Positions 30,847-38,432 of a DNA stretch of 40,870 bases are shown piece by piece. This stretch comes from Streptomyces roseolus (lineage in GTDB: Bacteria; Actinomycetota; Actinomycetes; Streptomycetales; Streptomycetaceae): NCBI RefSeq assembly GCF_014649855.1, contig NZ_BMTV01000049.1:1-40870 (forward strand). Direction: 5' to 3'. The notes beneath the pieces are model-generated. The model was not told the origin of the DNA. It was given only the letters and a program-made list of their open reading frames with translations, and searched no databases. Made by a program: the position numbers and the translations under genes. How positions within the stretch are numbered: position 1 is the stretch's first letter; every line of letters begins with the position of its first letter.

Positions 30847-32163
30847 ATGGCCTCCTCCCGCCGTGACCTCGCCGTCCGGGCCGCCGTCGCCCAAGGACTC
30901 CTCTCCCCCGCCGCCCCCGTCGTCGCCCTCCTCGACACCGCCGGCATCCGCGCCTCCGCCGCCGCCCTGACCGGCGCCTTCGCCGCCGTCACCCGGGCCG
31001 AGGTGCTGCACGCCTTCGCCGTGAAGGCCGCCCCGCTCGTGCCCGTGCTGCGGCTGCTCGCCGACGCGGGGATCGGGGCGGAGGTGGCGAGCCCGGGGGA
31101 GCTGGCGCTCGCGCGGGCCGCCGGCGTGCCCCCGTCCCGCACCGTCCTCGACTCGCCCGCGAAGACGCCCGCCGAACTCCGCGAGGCGCTCGCCCTCGGG
31201 ATCGCCGTCAACGCCGACAACCTCCAGGAGCTGGCCCGGATCGACGCCCTGGTCGCCACCGCCCCCACCGCCTCGCCGCTCGGGCTGCGGGTCAACCCGC
31301 AGATCGGCGCCGGGACCATCGGCGCCCTGTCCACCGCCACCGCCACCTCCAAGTTCGGCGTCGCGCTGCGCGACGAGGGCGCCCGCGAGGCCGTCGTCCG
31401 GGCGTACCTGGACCGGCCCTGGCTCACCCGGCTGCACACCCACACCGGCTCCCAGGGCATTCCGCTCACCCTGATGGCCGAAGGCGTCCGGGCCGCGTAC
31501 GAGCTGGCCGAGGAGATCAACGCCGAGGCGGGCCGCCCGCAGATCGACACCCTCGACATCGGCGGCGGGCTGCCCGTGAACTTCGCCTCCGACGAGGAGA
31601 CCCCCACCCACGCCGACTACGCCCGGCTGCTCGCCGCCACCGTCCCCGGCCTCCTCGACGGCCGCTACCGCCTCGTCACCGAGTTCGGGCGCTCGCTGCT
31701 CGCCAAGCACGGCACGGTCCTCACCCGCGTCGAGTACACCAAGACCTCCGGCGGCCGCCCGATCGCGGTCACCCACGCCGGCGTGCAGCTCGCCACCCGC
31801 ACCGTGTACGCCCCCGAGGCCTGGCCGCTGCGGATCCTCGCGTACGACGCCGAGGGCCGCCCCCGCACCGGCGCGGCCACCGTCCAGGACGTGGCGGGCC
31901 CCGCCTGCTTCGCCGGCGACCTCCTCGCCGCCGGCCGCGCGCTGCCGCCGCTCCGCCCCGGCGACGTGGTCGCCGTCCCGGACACCGGCGCGTACGCCTT
32001 CGCCCACCACTACGCCTACAACAGCCTCCCCCGCCCCGCCGTCCACGGCTTCACCGTCGCCGACGACGACGCCGTCTCCTTCGCCCTCGTCCGGCCCGGG
32101 CAGACCTCCCAGGAGCTCGTCGCCGAGGCCGGGGGCGCGCACGCGGACGCGCTCGTCCGGTAG
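30847..32163 (+). CDS. Diaminopimelate decarboxylase-like PLP enzyme (fold type III)
   Basis: 438 residues. The N-terminal barrel has the PLP lysine K60 in HAFAVKAAP, HTHTGSQG and the glycine-rich phosphate site IDTLDIGGGLPV. The C-terminal part has VTEFGRSLLAKHG, the partner cysteine region GPACFAGDLLA and an aromatic site in PDTGAYAFAHHYAYN. This matches group IV decarboxylases (DAP, ornithine, arginine). It is a secondary paralogue type rather than clearly LysA, as the substrate-specific helix is not typical, so the substrate is uncertain. ATG 30847 has AGGA eight nt upstream; ATG 30838 in the same frame is less well spaced. It is followed 24 nt later by the SRPBCC gene. Confidence 0.82.
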   Translation: MASSRRDLAVRAAVAQGLLSPAAPVVALLDTAGIRASAAALTGAFAAVTRAEVLHAFAVKAAPLVPVLRLLADAGIGAEVASPGELALARAAGVPPSRTVLDSPAKTPAELREALALGIAVNADNLQELARIDALVATAPTASPLGLRVNPQIGAGTIGALSTATATSKFGVALRDEGAREAVVRAYLDRPWLTRLHTHTGSQGIPLTLMAEGVRAAYELAEEINAEAGRPQIDTLDIGGGLPVNFASDEETPTHADYARLLAATVPGLLDGRYRLVTEFGRSLLAKHGTVLTRVEYTKTSGGRPIAVTHAGVQLATRTVYAPEAWPLRILAYDAEGRPRTGAATVQDVAGPACFAGDLLAAGRALPPLRPGDVVAVPDTGAYAFAHHYAYNSLPRPAVHGFTVADDDAVSFALVRPGQTSQELVAEAGGAHADALVR

Positions 32164-32187
32164 CGGAGCCCCCGGGAACCCCCTTCG

Positions 32188-32661
32188 ATGGGAGCCATGA
32201 CCACCACAACCGTCGTCGTGGAGCGCCGGGTCGCCGCCTCGCCCGGCCGCGTCTGGGAGTCGATCACCGACCTGCCGGACCTGCCCCGGGTGCTCTCCGG
32301 CGTCCAGCGGGTCGAGGTGCTCACCGAGGGCGGCTTCGACGTGGGCACCCGCTGGCGGGAGACCCGGAAGATGCTCGGCAAGGAGGCCACGGAGGAGATG
32401 ACCGTGACCGAGTGCGAACCGCCCGACCGGTACGTGACGGTGGCCGACTCGCACGGCATGCGCTACGTCTCCGAGCTGTCGCTGCGCGCCGAGGGGCCGG
32501 GCGGCAGCGTCCTGCGGATGGCCTTCTCCGCCCGCCCCGCGGACGGCCGCCGGCAGAACCTCCTCGCCCGCCTCCTCGCCCGCTTCGGCGCGAAGGCCGT
32601 CTCGAAGGCGCTCGCGAAGGACCTGGACGACATCGCGCGGGCGGTCGAGTCCCGCTACTGA
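32188..32661 (+). CDS. SRPBCC-family protein (START/polyketide-cyclase fold)
   Basis: 157 residues. The helix-grip fold begins with TVVVERRVAASPGRVWESITDLPDLPRVLSGVQRVEVL, typical of SRPBCC proteins, followed by WRETRKMLGKEATEEMTVTECEPPDRYVTVADSHGMRYVSELSL and a C-terminal helix ALAKDLDDIARAVESR. These proteins bind hydrophobic ligands in a large cavity. No ligand is suggested by the sequence. ATG 32188 is used; ATG 32197 is possible but its GGGAG is too close. It probably shares a transcript with the upstream decarboxylase-like gene. Confidence 0.82.
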   Translation: MGAMTTTTVVVERRVAASPGRVWESITDLPDLPRVLSGVQRVEVLTEGGFDVGTRWRETRKMLGKEATEEMTVTECEPPDRYVTVADSHGMRYVSELSLRAEGPGGSVLRMAFSARPADGRRQNLLARLLARFGAKAVSKALAKDLDDIARAVESRY

Positions 32662-32705
32662 CCCCCGCTTCCGGCCCCTTCCGCGTTCGATTCCGGTCGT
32701 CCCTG

Positions 32706-32728
32706 GGCATGTTCCGATGGAAAATGCC
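32706..32728. promoter_or_regulatory. 23-bp palindrome upstream of the Roadblock operon
   Basis: GGCAT-G-TTCC (32706-32715) and GGAA-A-ATGCC (32719-32728) pair at 9 of 10 positions around GAT. It lies 84-106 nt upstream of the first Roadblock-like gene. TAACGT (32759-32764) could be the -10 of that operon but no -35 is clear. It looks like an operator of unknown regulator. Confidence 0.45.
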
Positions 32729-32811
32729 AGAACCCCCTCCCGGGACCGCCCCGTTCAGTAACGTCACCGTCACTGCCGTTGCTCGCACGCCGTATCGGGA
32801 GGGGAACCCGC

Positions 32812-33213
32812 GTGCCCGGAATCGACGAGTGCCTGACCGAGGCCATGACCCTGCCGGGCGCGCGCGGCGCCTGGCTGGTCGACTGGAACAGCGGCCTCGC
32901 ACTCGGCACCGCGGGCGAGTCGCCGGTCGGCGACCACGAGACGACGGCCGCCGAGACCGCGGAGCTCGCCCGCGCCGCGGCCGAGTTCGACTCCTTCACC
33001 GTAGGCGCCGAGGGCCCCGAGGGGGACACCGGCGAACCGCCCGTCGAGGACCTCATCGTCACCACCCGGGCCGGCTACCACGTCCTCCGCTTCGTCCGGA
33101 CCTCCTTCGACAGCAGCGTCTTCCTCCACCTCTGGCTCGACCGGGACACCGGCAACCTCGCCCTCGCCCGCATCCGTCTCGGCGACCTCGCCGAGCGGCT
33201 GGTCCTCGGATGA
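32812..33213 (+). CDS. Roadblock/LC7-like protein 1
   Basis: 133 residues from GTG 32812, preceded by a strong GGGAGGGG. It aligns along its length with the third member of this operon: GARGAWLVDWNSGLALGTAG against GAIGAALVDYTSGMALGTIG, and EDLIVTTRAGYHVLRFV ... NLALARIRLGDL against EDILITLGTQYHLIRLL ... NLAMARHQLKKL. Roadblock proteins are dimers that regulate small Ras-like GTPases (as MglB or CvnB). The central loop is acidic (EGPEGDTGEPPVE). It overlaps the DUF4388-like gene by ATGA. No GTPase lies beside it. Confidence 0.75.
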   Translation: MPGIDECLTEAMTLPGARGAWLVDWNSGLALGTAGESPVGDHETTAAETAELARAAAEFDSFTVGAEGPEGDTGEPPVEDLIVTTRAGYHVLRFVRTSFDSSVFLHLWLDRDTGNLALARIRLGDLAERLVLG

Positions 33214-33977
33214 GCGTCTCCCCCATGCTCGTCCGGCTCGCGGCGGAGCGGGCCACCGGCGCCCTGCTGCGCGACCACGGCACCCTCTACCTCGTCGACG
33301 GCCGCGTCGTGCACGCGGAGAGCCCCGCCGCCCCCGGCATGGACGTCCTCCTCACCACCGCCGGGCGGCTGCCCCGGGAGGGCTGGGACGAGGCCGTCGA
33401 CCGGGCCGGCGCGCACCGCGCGGTCGGCCGCTTCCTCGTCGACAGCGGCCGGCTCGGCGACGGCGAGCTGGAGATCTGCCACCTCGGCGCCGTCTTCGAC
33501 GCCGCCTTCTTCGCCCTCTCCCCCACCAGCGGCCCCACCCGCTTCCGGTACGGCGTCGGCCACTGGTTCGGCACGGTCCGCCCGGTCTCCGCCGAGGCCG
33601 TCGAGCGCGAGACCCTCCGCCGCCGCGAGCTCCTCGACGCCGTCTGGCCGTACGCCTCCGTCGACACCGCCCCCGTCGTGCCCCGCCCGGCCGCCCCCCA
33701 CCAGGGCGTCGGCGCCCGCCGGCGCGCCCTGCTCGCCGCCGCCGACGGCGTCCGCACCCCCGCCGAGCTGGCCCGGCACCTCGGCCGCCCCGCCTTCCAC
33801 ACCCTCCTCGACGTCCGCAGGCTCGCCGCCGCCGGACTCGTCGAGACCCCGCTCGACGCGGCCCCCGACGCCGCTCCCGCACCGCCCGCCCCGGCCTTCC
33901 CGCCGGTCCCCCCGGTGTCCGACCCCGACATCGCCCTGCTGCGCCGGCTCCGTGACGCCCTGGAGGCACACCTGTGA
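33210..33977 (+). CDS. DUF4388 (PATAN)-like protein with C-terminal winged-helix-like segment
   Basis: 255 residues. The N-terminus carries the DUF4388 pattern: LAAERATGALLRDHGTLYLVDGRVVHAESPAAPGMDVLL, then AHRAVGRFLVDSGRLGDGELEICHLGAVFDAAFFALSP. A helix-turn-helix-like part follows near residues 170-210 (RRALLAAADGVRTPAELARHLGRPAFHTLLDVRRLAAAGLVE), then a Pro/Ala linker and a final helix SDPDIALLRRLRDALEAHL. DUF4388 proteins occur with Roadblock and Ras-like GTPase systems and two-component systems in other bacteria. ATG 33210 overlaps the stop of the first Roadblock gene. Function is unknown; an adaptor or regulator role fits. Confidence 0.72.
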   Translation: MSVSPMLVRLAAERATGALLRDHGTLYLVDGRVVHAESPAAPGMDVLLTTAGRLPREGWDEAVDRAGAHRAVGRFLVDSGRLGDGELEICHLGAVFDAAFFALSPTSGPTRFRYGVGHWFGTVRPVSAEAVERETLRRRELLDAVWPYASVDTAPVVPRPAAPHQGVGARRRALLAAADGVRTPAELARHLGRPAFHTLLDVRRLAAAGLVETPLDAAPDAAPAPPAPAFPPVPPVSDPDIALLRRLRDALEAHL

Positions 33978-34018
33978 TGAGGCGTGCTCTGCGCCTGCGC
34001 GCCGAGAGGAGACAGTTG

Positions 34019-34411
34019 ATGACAGCCGAAGCCGAGGTGCTCGGCGAGCTCAGACGCCTGCGCGCCCGGCTGCCCCAGCTCACCGGGGCGCTCGCCGCCA
34101 GCGCCGACGGCCTCGTGCTCGCCCACGACACCGTGGACGGCGCGGCGGAGAGCGTGGCCGCGCTGACCGCCGCCGCGCTCGGCGTCGGCCGGCGGCTCAC
34201 CGAGTCCACCGGACAGGGCGGCTTCCGCGAACTGCTCGTACGGGGCGAGGACGGTTACGTCGCCACGTACGCGGCCGGCGGCTCCGCCGTCCTCACCCTG
34301 CTCGCCGAACCCCGCATCAACGTGGGCCGGCTCCACCTGGAGGCCCGCCGCTCCAGCGTCCGCATCGGCGAACTCGTCGACGGCGCGCTGGACCGCGGGG
34401 CCGCCCACTGA
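34019..34411 (+). CDS. Roadblock/LC7-like protein 2
   Basis: 130 residues from ATG 34019, preceded by GAGAGGAG with a seven-nt gap. An in-frame GTG at 33974 overlaps the previous stop and would add 15 residues, but it lacks a ribosome binding site. The pattern LPQLTGALAASADGLVLAHDT ... ESVAALTAAALGVGRRLTESTG ... FRELLVRGEDGYVATYAAGGSAVLTLLAEPRINVGRLHLEARRSSVRIGELV is the canonical Roadblock fold of actinobacterial CvnB-type proteins. It is 41 nt after the DUF4388-like gene. It may form heterodimers with the flanking paralogues. Confidence 0.78.
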   Translation: MTAEAEVLGELRRLRARLPQLTGALAASADGLVLAHDTVDGAAESVAALTAAALGVGRRLTESTGQGGFRELLVRGEDGYVATYAAGGSAVLTLLAEPRINVGRLHLEARRSSVRIGELVDGALDRGAAH

Positions 34412-34463
34412 CCCCACACCGCACGCAATCCGATCCGTACGGAAGACAGAAGGAAGTCGCACC

Positions 34464-34835
34464 ATGACCAACGTCGAAACCGCCCTCAAGGAAGCCGTCG
34501 CGATCGACGGCGCGATCGGCGCGGCCCTCGTCGACTACACCAGCGGCATGGCGCTCGGCACCATCGGCGGCGGCAAGGAGCTCGACCTCACCGTCGCCGC
34601 CGCCGGCAACACCGACGTGGTCCGGGCCAAGGTCCGGGCGATGGAGATGCTGGGCCTCGACGAGGAGATCGAGGACATCCTGATCACCCTCGGCACCCAG
34701 TACCACCTCATCCGGCTCCTCAAGAGCCGCACCTCCCAGGGCCTCTTCCTGTACCTGGCCCTGTCGAAGGACCGCGCCAACCTGGCGATGGCCCGCCACC
34801 AGCTGAAGAAGCTCGAAGCGGACCTGGAGGTCTGA
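34464..34835 (+). CDS. Roadblock/LC7-like protein 3
   Basis: 123 residues from ATG 34464, with AAGGAAG seven nt upstream. It is the most regular of the three: AIGAALVDYTSGMALGTIGGGKELDLTVAAAGNTDVVRAKVRAMEMLGLDEEIEDILITLGTQYHLIRLL and RTSQGLFLYLALSKDRANLAMARHQLKKLEADL. It resembles the first member more closely than the second. It probably forms a dimer and could act as an effector of a GTPase encoded elsewhere. It ends the operon; the MurR/RpiR gene follows convergently after 17 nt. Confidence 0.8.
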   Translation: MTNVETALKEAVAIDGAIGAALVDYTSGMALGTIGGGKELDLTVAAAGNTDVVRAKVRAMEMLGLDEEIEDILITLGTQYHLIRLLKSRTSQGLFLYLALSKDRANLAMARHQLKKLEADLEV

Positions 34836-34852
34836 CCGCCGCCGGGCTCCCG

Positions 34853-35701
34853 CTACTCGACGAACAGTCCCCGCTCCGCGGCCTTCGCGTCGAACTGCTC
34901 CAGGCGCGCCTGCGCGTCCGGCAGCTCGTCCGCCATGGCCTCCAGGAGGACCCGGCCGAGGAGCATCGGCGCACAGGCGGTGTCGAAGGCCAGCCCGGTG
35001 CCGACGGCGGCCGGGATGAGCAGGTCGGAGTGGGCGGCGACGGGCGCGAAGGCGGACTCGGCCACGGTCACCACCGTGAGCCCGGCCGCCCGCGCGTACT
35101 CCAGCGCCTCGACGACCTCGCGGGGGTGCCGGGGCAGCGCGAAGCAGAGCAGGGCGTCGGCCCCGGCCCGGACCGCCGCGTCGATCCGGTCGGTGAGCAT
35201 CGAGCCGCCCTCGTCGAGCAGCCGGACGTCCGGGTGCACCTTGGCGGCGAAGTACGCGAAGCCGCGGGCCTGCGAGGAGGCGGCGCGCAGGCCCAGGACG
35301 AGCAGCGGGCGGGAGCCGGCGAGGAGCCGGCCGGCGCGCTCCACGGGCGCGGGGTCGGCGAGCAGCCCGGCGAGGTGCCGGAGGTTCTCGATCTCGGCGA
35401 GGACGGCCTGCTGGTACTCGTTGTGCCCGCCGTCCTCCGCGTCCCCGGCCTCGGCGGGGGCGGGCGGCGCGACCTCCCGCAGGTGGCGGCGGAGCGCCGG
35501 GTAGCCGTCGAAGCCGAGGGCGACCGCGAAGCGGGTGACGGAGGGCTGGCTGACGCCGGCGAGCTCGGCGAGCTCGACGCTGGAGAGGAAGGGCGCGTCG
35601 GCGGCCCGGCGCACCATGCAGTGGGCGATCCGCCGCTGCGTGGGCGTGAGCCGGTGCCCCTCGAAGAGCGCCTGGAGCCGCCCGGCCGGGCTGTCGCTCA
35701 T
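34853..35701 (-). CDS. MurR/RpiR-family transcriptional regulator
   Basis: 282 residues from ATG 35701. The N-terminal HTH (about 1-75) has LTPTQRRIAHCMVRRAADAPFLSSVELAELAGVSQPSVTRFAVALGFDGYPALRRHL, the RpiR signature. The SIS domain (about 115-250) has LVLGLRAASSQARGFAYFAAKVHPDVRLLDEGGS and LCFALPRHPREVVEALEYARAAGLTVVTVAES, and normally binds sugar phosphates. The target pathway is not evident. A perfect palindrome lies 41-58 nt upstream of the start, so autoregulation is likely. AAGGGGG is 5 nt from the ATG; two further ATGs upstream (as far as 35725) are weaker. Confidence 0.9.
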   Translation of the reverse strand: MSDSPAGRLQALFEGHRLTPTQRRIAHCMVRRAADAPFLSSVELAELAGVSQPSVTRFAVALGFDGYPALRRHLREVAPPAPAEAGDAEDGGHNEYQQAVLAEIENLRHLAGLLADPAPVERAGRLLAGSRPLLVLGLRAASSQARGFAYFAAKVHPDVRLLDEGGSMLTDRIDAAVRAGADALLCFALPRHPREVVEALEYARAAGLTVVTVAESAFAPVAAHSDLLIPAAVGTGLAFDTACAPMLLGRVLLEAMADELPDAQARLEQFDAKAAERGLFVE

Positions 35702-35741
35702 GCCGTCCCCCTTCATCCCATCCATTCATCTCTGGCCTTGC

Positions 35742-35759
35742 CTGCATAAGGATATGCAG
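35742..35759. promoter_or_regulatory. Perfect palindrome CTGCATA-AGGA-TATGCAG (putative MurR/RpiR operator)
   Basis: Seven-bp perfect arms around a 4-nt spacer, an AT-rich island 41-58 nt upstream of the MurR/RpiR start. On the leftward strand the centre contains TATCCT, which could be a -10. Position and symmetry suit binding by the adjacent regulator. Confidence 0.6.
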
Positions 35760-35903
35760 AGGGTCACGTCATGGCGTCCGCTTCGTCCGGGGGTTGTCAC
35801 AAACGCCGGCTCCCCGTGGAACCCGGCCCCCGCGCGGCAACACTACCGATGACGCTCACAGACGGGCCGGCCCGGACCGGCCACCGGGGGAAGAGGGAAC
35901 GAC

Positions 35904-36644
35904 ATGAACTCCACGACGGTCAGAGCCCGTTCGGGGCGCCGGGGGCCGCGCGGCGCCGTCCTCGGCGCGGCCGTGGTCGCGGCCCTGCTGACGACCGCCG
36001 CCTGCCAGGGCGGGGACGACGGCGCCGGGGCCACCGCGTCACCGACCGGTGCGGCGGGGACCACGGCGCCCGCCGCACCCACCACCGACCCGGGGACCGG
36101 CGGCGGCCCCTCGGCCGCGCCCACGTCCACGGCCACGGCGACCGGGACCGGCGACAGCGGCGAGACCGGCGGCGGGAACGGCACCGAGTACGCCGACTGC
36201 GAGGCCGCGGGCCTCGGCACGCACGTGGCGCTCCAGGACGAGCCCGGGGAGACCCCCCGGCACTTCCTGCTGACCGTCACCAACCGGAGCAGGACGCCCT
36301 GCGTGCTCAACGAGGCGCCGATCGTCCGGCTCCGGGCCGGGAACTCCGCCCCGATCGTCGAGACGCTCGGCGAGCCGGACGACGAGCCCGTGGTCGTCGA
36401 GGGCGGCGGCAAGGCCTACGCGGGCCTGTACGTCTTCGGCGACGACGAGGGCGGCGAGGCGGAGTACGACCGGTCCGACCGGTTCACCGCCACCCTGGTC
36501 GCCGGCGAGGGCACCGAGCTGAGCGGCACGCTCGTCTTCGACCTGCCCGACGGCCTCGGCACCGTCTCCGTCGACGACGCGGCCCGGGTCAACGGCTGGG
36601 CCGGCACCGAGGGCCTGGCCATGCGCCCGATCACCCGGCTCTGA
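35904..36644 (+). CDS. DUF4232-type lipoprotein
   Basis: 246 residues. A lipoprotein signal (RRGPRGAVLGAAVVAALLTTAAC) has its lipidated cysteine at C34. A Thr/Ala/Pro/Gly linker (about 35-93) separates it from a beta-rich domain with DUF4232 features: ADCEAAGLGTHVALQDEPGETPRHFLLTVTNRSRTPCVLNEAPIVRLRAG ... AYAGLYVFG ... VNGWAGTEGLAMRPIT. C99 and the cysteine in TPCVL could form a disulfide. Function is unknown; such proteins are attached outside the membrane. ATG 35904 follows AGAGGGAA. It is monocistronic, with a strong terminator after it. Confidence 0.82.
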   Translation: MNSTTVRARSGRRGPRGAVLGAAVVAALLTTAACQGGDDGAGATASPTGAAGTTAPAAPTTDPGTGGGPSAAPTSTATATGTGDSGETGGGNGTEYADCEAAGLGTHVALQDEPGETPRHFLLTVTNRSRTPCVLNEAPIVRLRAGNSAPIVETLGEPDDEPVVVEGGGKAYAGLYVFGDDEGGEAEYDRSDRFTATLVAGEGTELSGTLVFDLPDGLGTVSVDDAARVNGWAGTEGLAMRPITRL

Positions 36645-36662
36645 GCGCGCCGGGAAGTCTGA

Positions 36663-36717
36663 CGCGGGGACCGCCGCACCCCCATCACTGGGGGGCGGGA
36701 CGACGGCGGTCCCCGCG
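36663..36717. terminator. Terminator with nested hairpin after the DUF4232 lipoprotein
   Basis: Fourteen-bp perfect arms 36663-36676 and 36704-36717 (CGCGGGGACCGCCG/CGGCGGTCCCCGCG) enclose 27 nt that contain a second hairpin, CCCCC-ATCACT-GGGGG. The compound structure lies 18 nt after the stop and can also stop leftward transcripts from cystathionine beta-synthase. Confidence 0.8.
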
Positions 36718-36872
36718 GGGGACACGGGCCCGGGTCAGGGCCGGTCTCCGCGTCCGCGGCGTCGTCAGAGGTCCGGGAGCCGCTCCGGAGGTTTCCGTGA
36801 CGCCGACGGAGAACACTCTGCCGGAGGCGTGTTAAGCGGGTGCTGCGTGGACGTGTCGCACGCGTACCGTTT

Positions 36873-36896
36873 GCGCGAACGCCCGCGCGAACGCCC
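36873..36896. repeat. 12-bp tandem duplication GCGCGAACGCCC x2
   Basis: Two perfect adjacent copies (36873-36884, 36885-36896) just downstream of the cystathionine beta-synthase stop. It is non-coding in context. Confidence 0.6.
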
Positions 36897-36914
36897 GCGG
36901 CCCCCTCCGGACGG

Positions 36915-38300
36915 CTACTTGCCGCCGCCGTTGGCCAGGAAGGCCAGCAGGTCCTGGCGGCTGACGACACCGGTCGGCTTGCCCTCGACGAGCACGATGG
37001 CGGCGTCGGCGTCACCGAGGACCGACATCAGGTCGGCGACCGGCTCACCGGAGCCGACCTGCGGCAGCGGCGCGGACATGTGGCCCTCCAGCGGGTCCTC
37101 CAGCTGCGCCTGCCGGGTGAAGAGGTGGTCCAGGAGCTCGCGCTCCACGACCGAGCCGATCACCTCGGCGGCCATGACGTCGGGGTGGCCGGCGCCCGGC
37201 TTCACGATCGGCATCTGGGAGACGCCGTACTCGCGCAGCACCTCGATGGCCTGGCCGACGGTCTCGTCCGGGTGCATGTGGACGAGGGACGGCAGGCCGC
37301 CCGACTTGTGGCGCAGGACGTCGGCGACGGTGGCGGTGGAGGTGTCCTCCAGGAAGCCGTAGTCGGCCATCCACTCGTCGTTGAAGATCTTCGACATGTA
37401 GCCGCGGCCGGAGTCCGGCAGCAGCACGACGACGACGTCGTCCGGGCCGAGCTCCCGGGCGACCTCCAGCGCGGCGACCACGGCCATGCCGCAGGAGCCG
37501 CCGACCAGGAGGCCCTCCTCCTTGGCGAGGCGGCGGGTCATCTGGAAGGAGTCCTTGTCGGACACGGCGACGATCCGGTCCGTGACGTTCCGGTCGTAGG
37601 CGGTGGGCCAGAAGTCCTCGCCGACGCCCTCGACCAGGTACGGCCGGCCGGAGCCGCCCGAGTAGACGGAGCCCTCGGGGTCGGCGCCGATCACCTTGAC
37701 CGTGCCGCCGCTGACCTCCTTCAGGTAGTTGCCGGTGCCGGAGATGGTGCCGCCGGTGCCGACGCCCGCGACGAAGTGGGTGATCTTCCCCTCCGTCTGC
37801 TCCCACAGCTCGGGACCGGTGGTCTCGTAGTGCGAACGCGGGTTGTTCGGGTTCGAGTACTGGTCGGGCTTCCAGGCGCCGGGCGTCTCGCGGACCAGGC
37901 GGTCGGAGACGTTGTAGTACGAGTCCGGGTGCTCCGGGTCCACGGCCGTGGGGCAGACGACGACCTCGGCGCCGTAGGCCCGCAGCACGTTGATCTTGTC
38001 GAGCGACACCTTGTCCGGGCAGACGAAGATGCACTTGTAGCCCTTCTGCTGGGCCACGATCGCCAGGCCGACACCGGTGTTGCCCGACGTGGGCTCGACG
38101 ATGGTGCCGCCGGGCTTCAGCGCGCCGCTCTGCTCGGCCGCCTCGATCATCCGCAGCGCGATGCGGTCCTTGACCGACCCGCCGGGGTTGAAGTACTCGA
38201 CCTTGGCGAGGACGGTGGCCTGAATGCCTGCCGTCACGTTGTTGAGCTTCACCAGCGGGGTGTTGCCGACGAGGCTGATCATCGAGTCGTGGAATTGCAC
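36915..38300 (-). CDS. cbs: Cystathionine beta-synthase (PLP fold type II plus CBS pair)
   Basis: 461 residues. The catalytic domain (about 1-325) has PLP K44 in NPGGSVKDRIALRM, the substrate loop PTSGNTGVGLAIV, GVGTGGTISGTGNYLKE (phosphate) and GGSCGMAVVAALEVA. A C-terminal pair of CBS domains (about 330-461) begins at TVADVLRHKSGGLPSLVHMHPDETVGQAIEVL and ends in GVVSRQDLLAFLANGG; these may bind nucleotides. The enzyme condenses serine and homocysteine to cystathionine in reverse transsulfuration. Start GTG 38300 has GGAGAACACG just upstream. An O-acetylserine-dependent activity cannot be excluded from sequence. It is divergent from the SGNH hydrolase gene, 132 nt away. Confidence 0.93.
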   Translation of the reverse strand: MQFHDSMISLVGNTPLVKLNNVTAGIQATVLAKVEYFNPGGSVKDRIALRMIEAAEQSGALKPGGTIVEPTSGNTGVGLAIVAQQKGYKCIFVCPDKVSLDKINVLRAYGAEVVVCPTAVDPEHPDSYYNVSDRLVRETPGAWKPDQYSNPNNPRSHYETTGPELWEQTEGKITHFVAGVGTGGTISGTGNYLKEVSGGTVKVIGADPEGSVYSGGSGRPYLVEGVGEDFWPTAYDRNVTDRIVAVSDKDSFQMTRRLAKEEGLLVGGSCGMAVVAALEVARELGPDDVVVVLLPDSGRGYMSKIFNDEWMADYGFLEDTSTATVADVLRHKSGGLPSLVHMHPDETVGQAIEVLREYGVSQMPIVKPGAGHPDVMAAEVIGSVVERELLDHLFTRQAQLEDPLEGHMSAPLPQVGSGEPVADLMSVLGDADAAIVLVEGKPTGVVSRQDLLAFLANGGGK

Positions 38301-38432
38301 CGTGTTCTCCGGGGTCTCCGTAATGGTGTGGCCAGCGTATGCGTAGTCGGGACGCCTTTCGGGGCAGGTAGACCCTGAACGGCCCCGGAGGGCCGGTGGG
38401 ACCGGCACGGCTCGGAGGAGGTGGCGCCCGCG

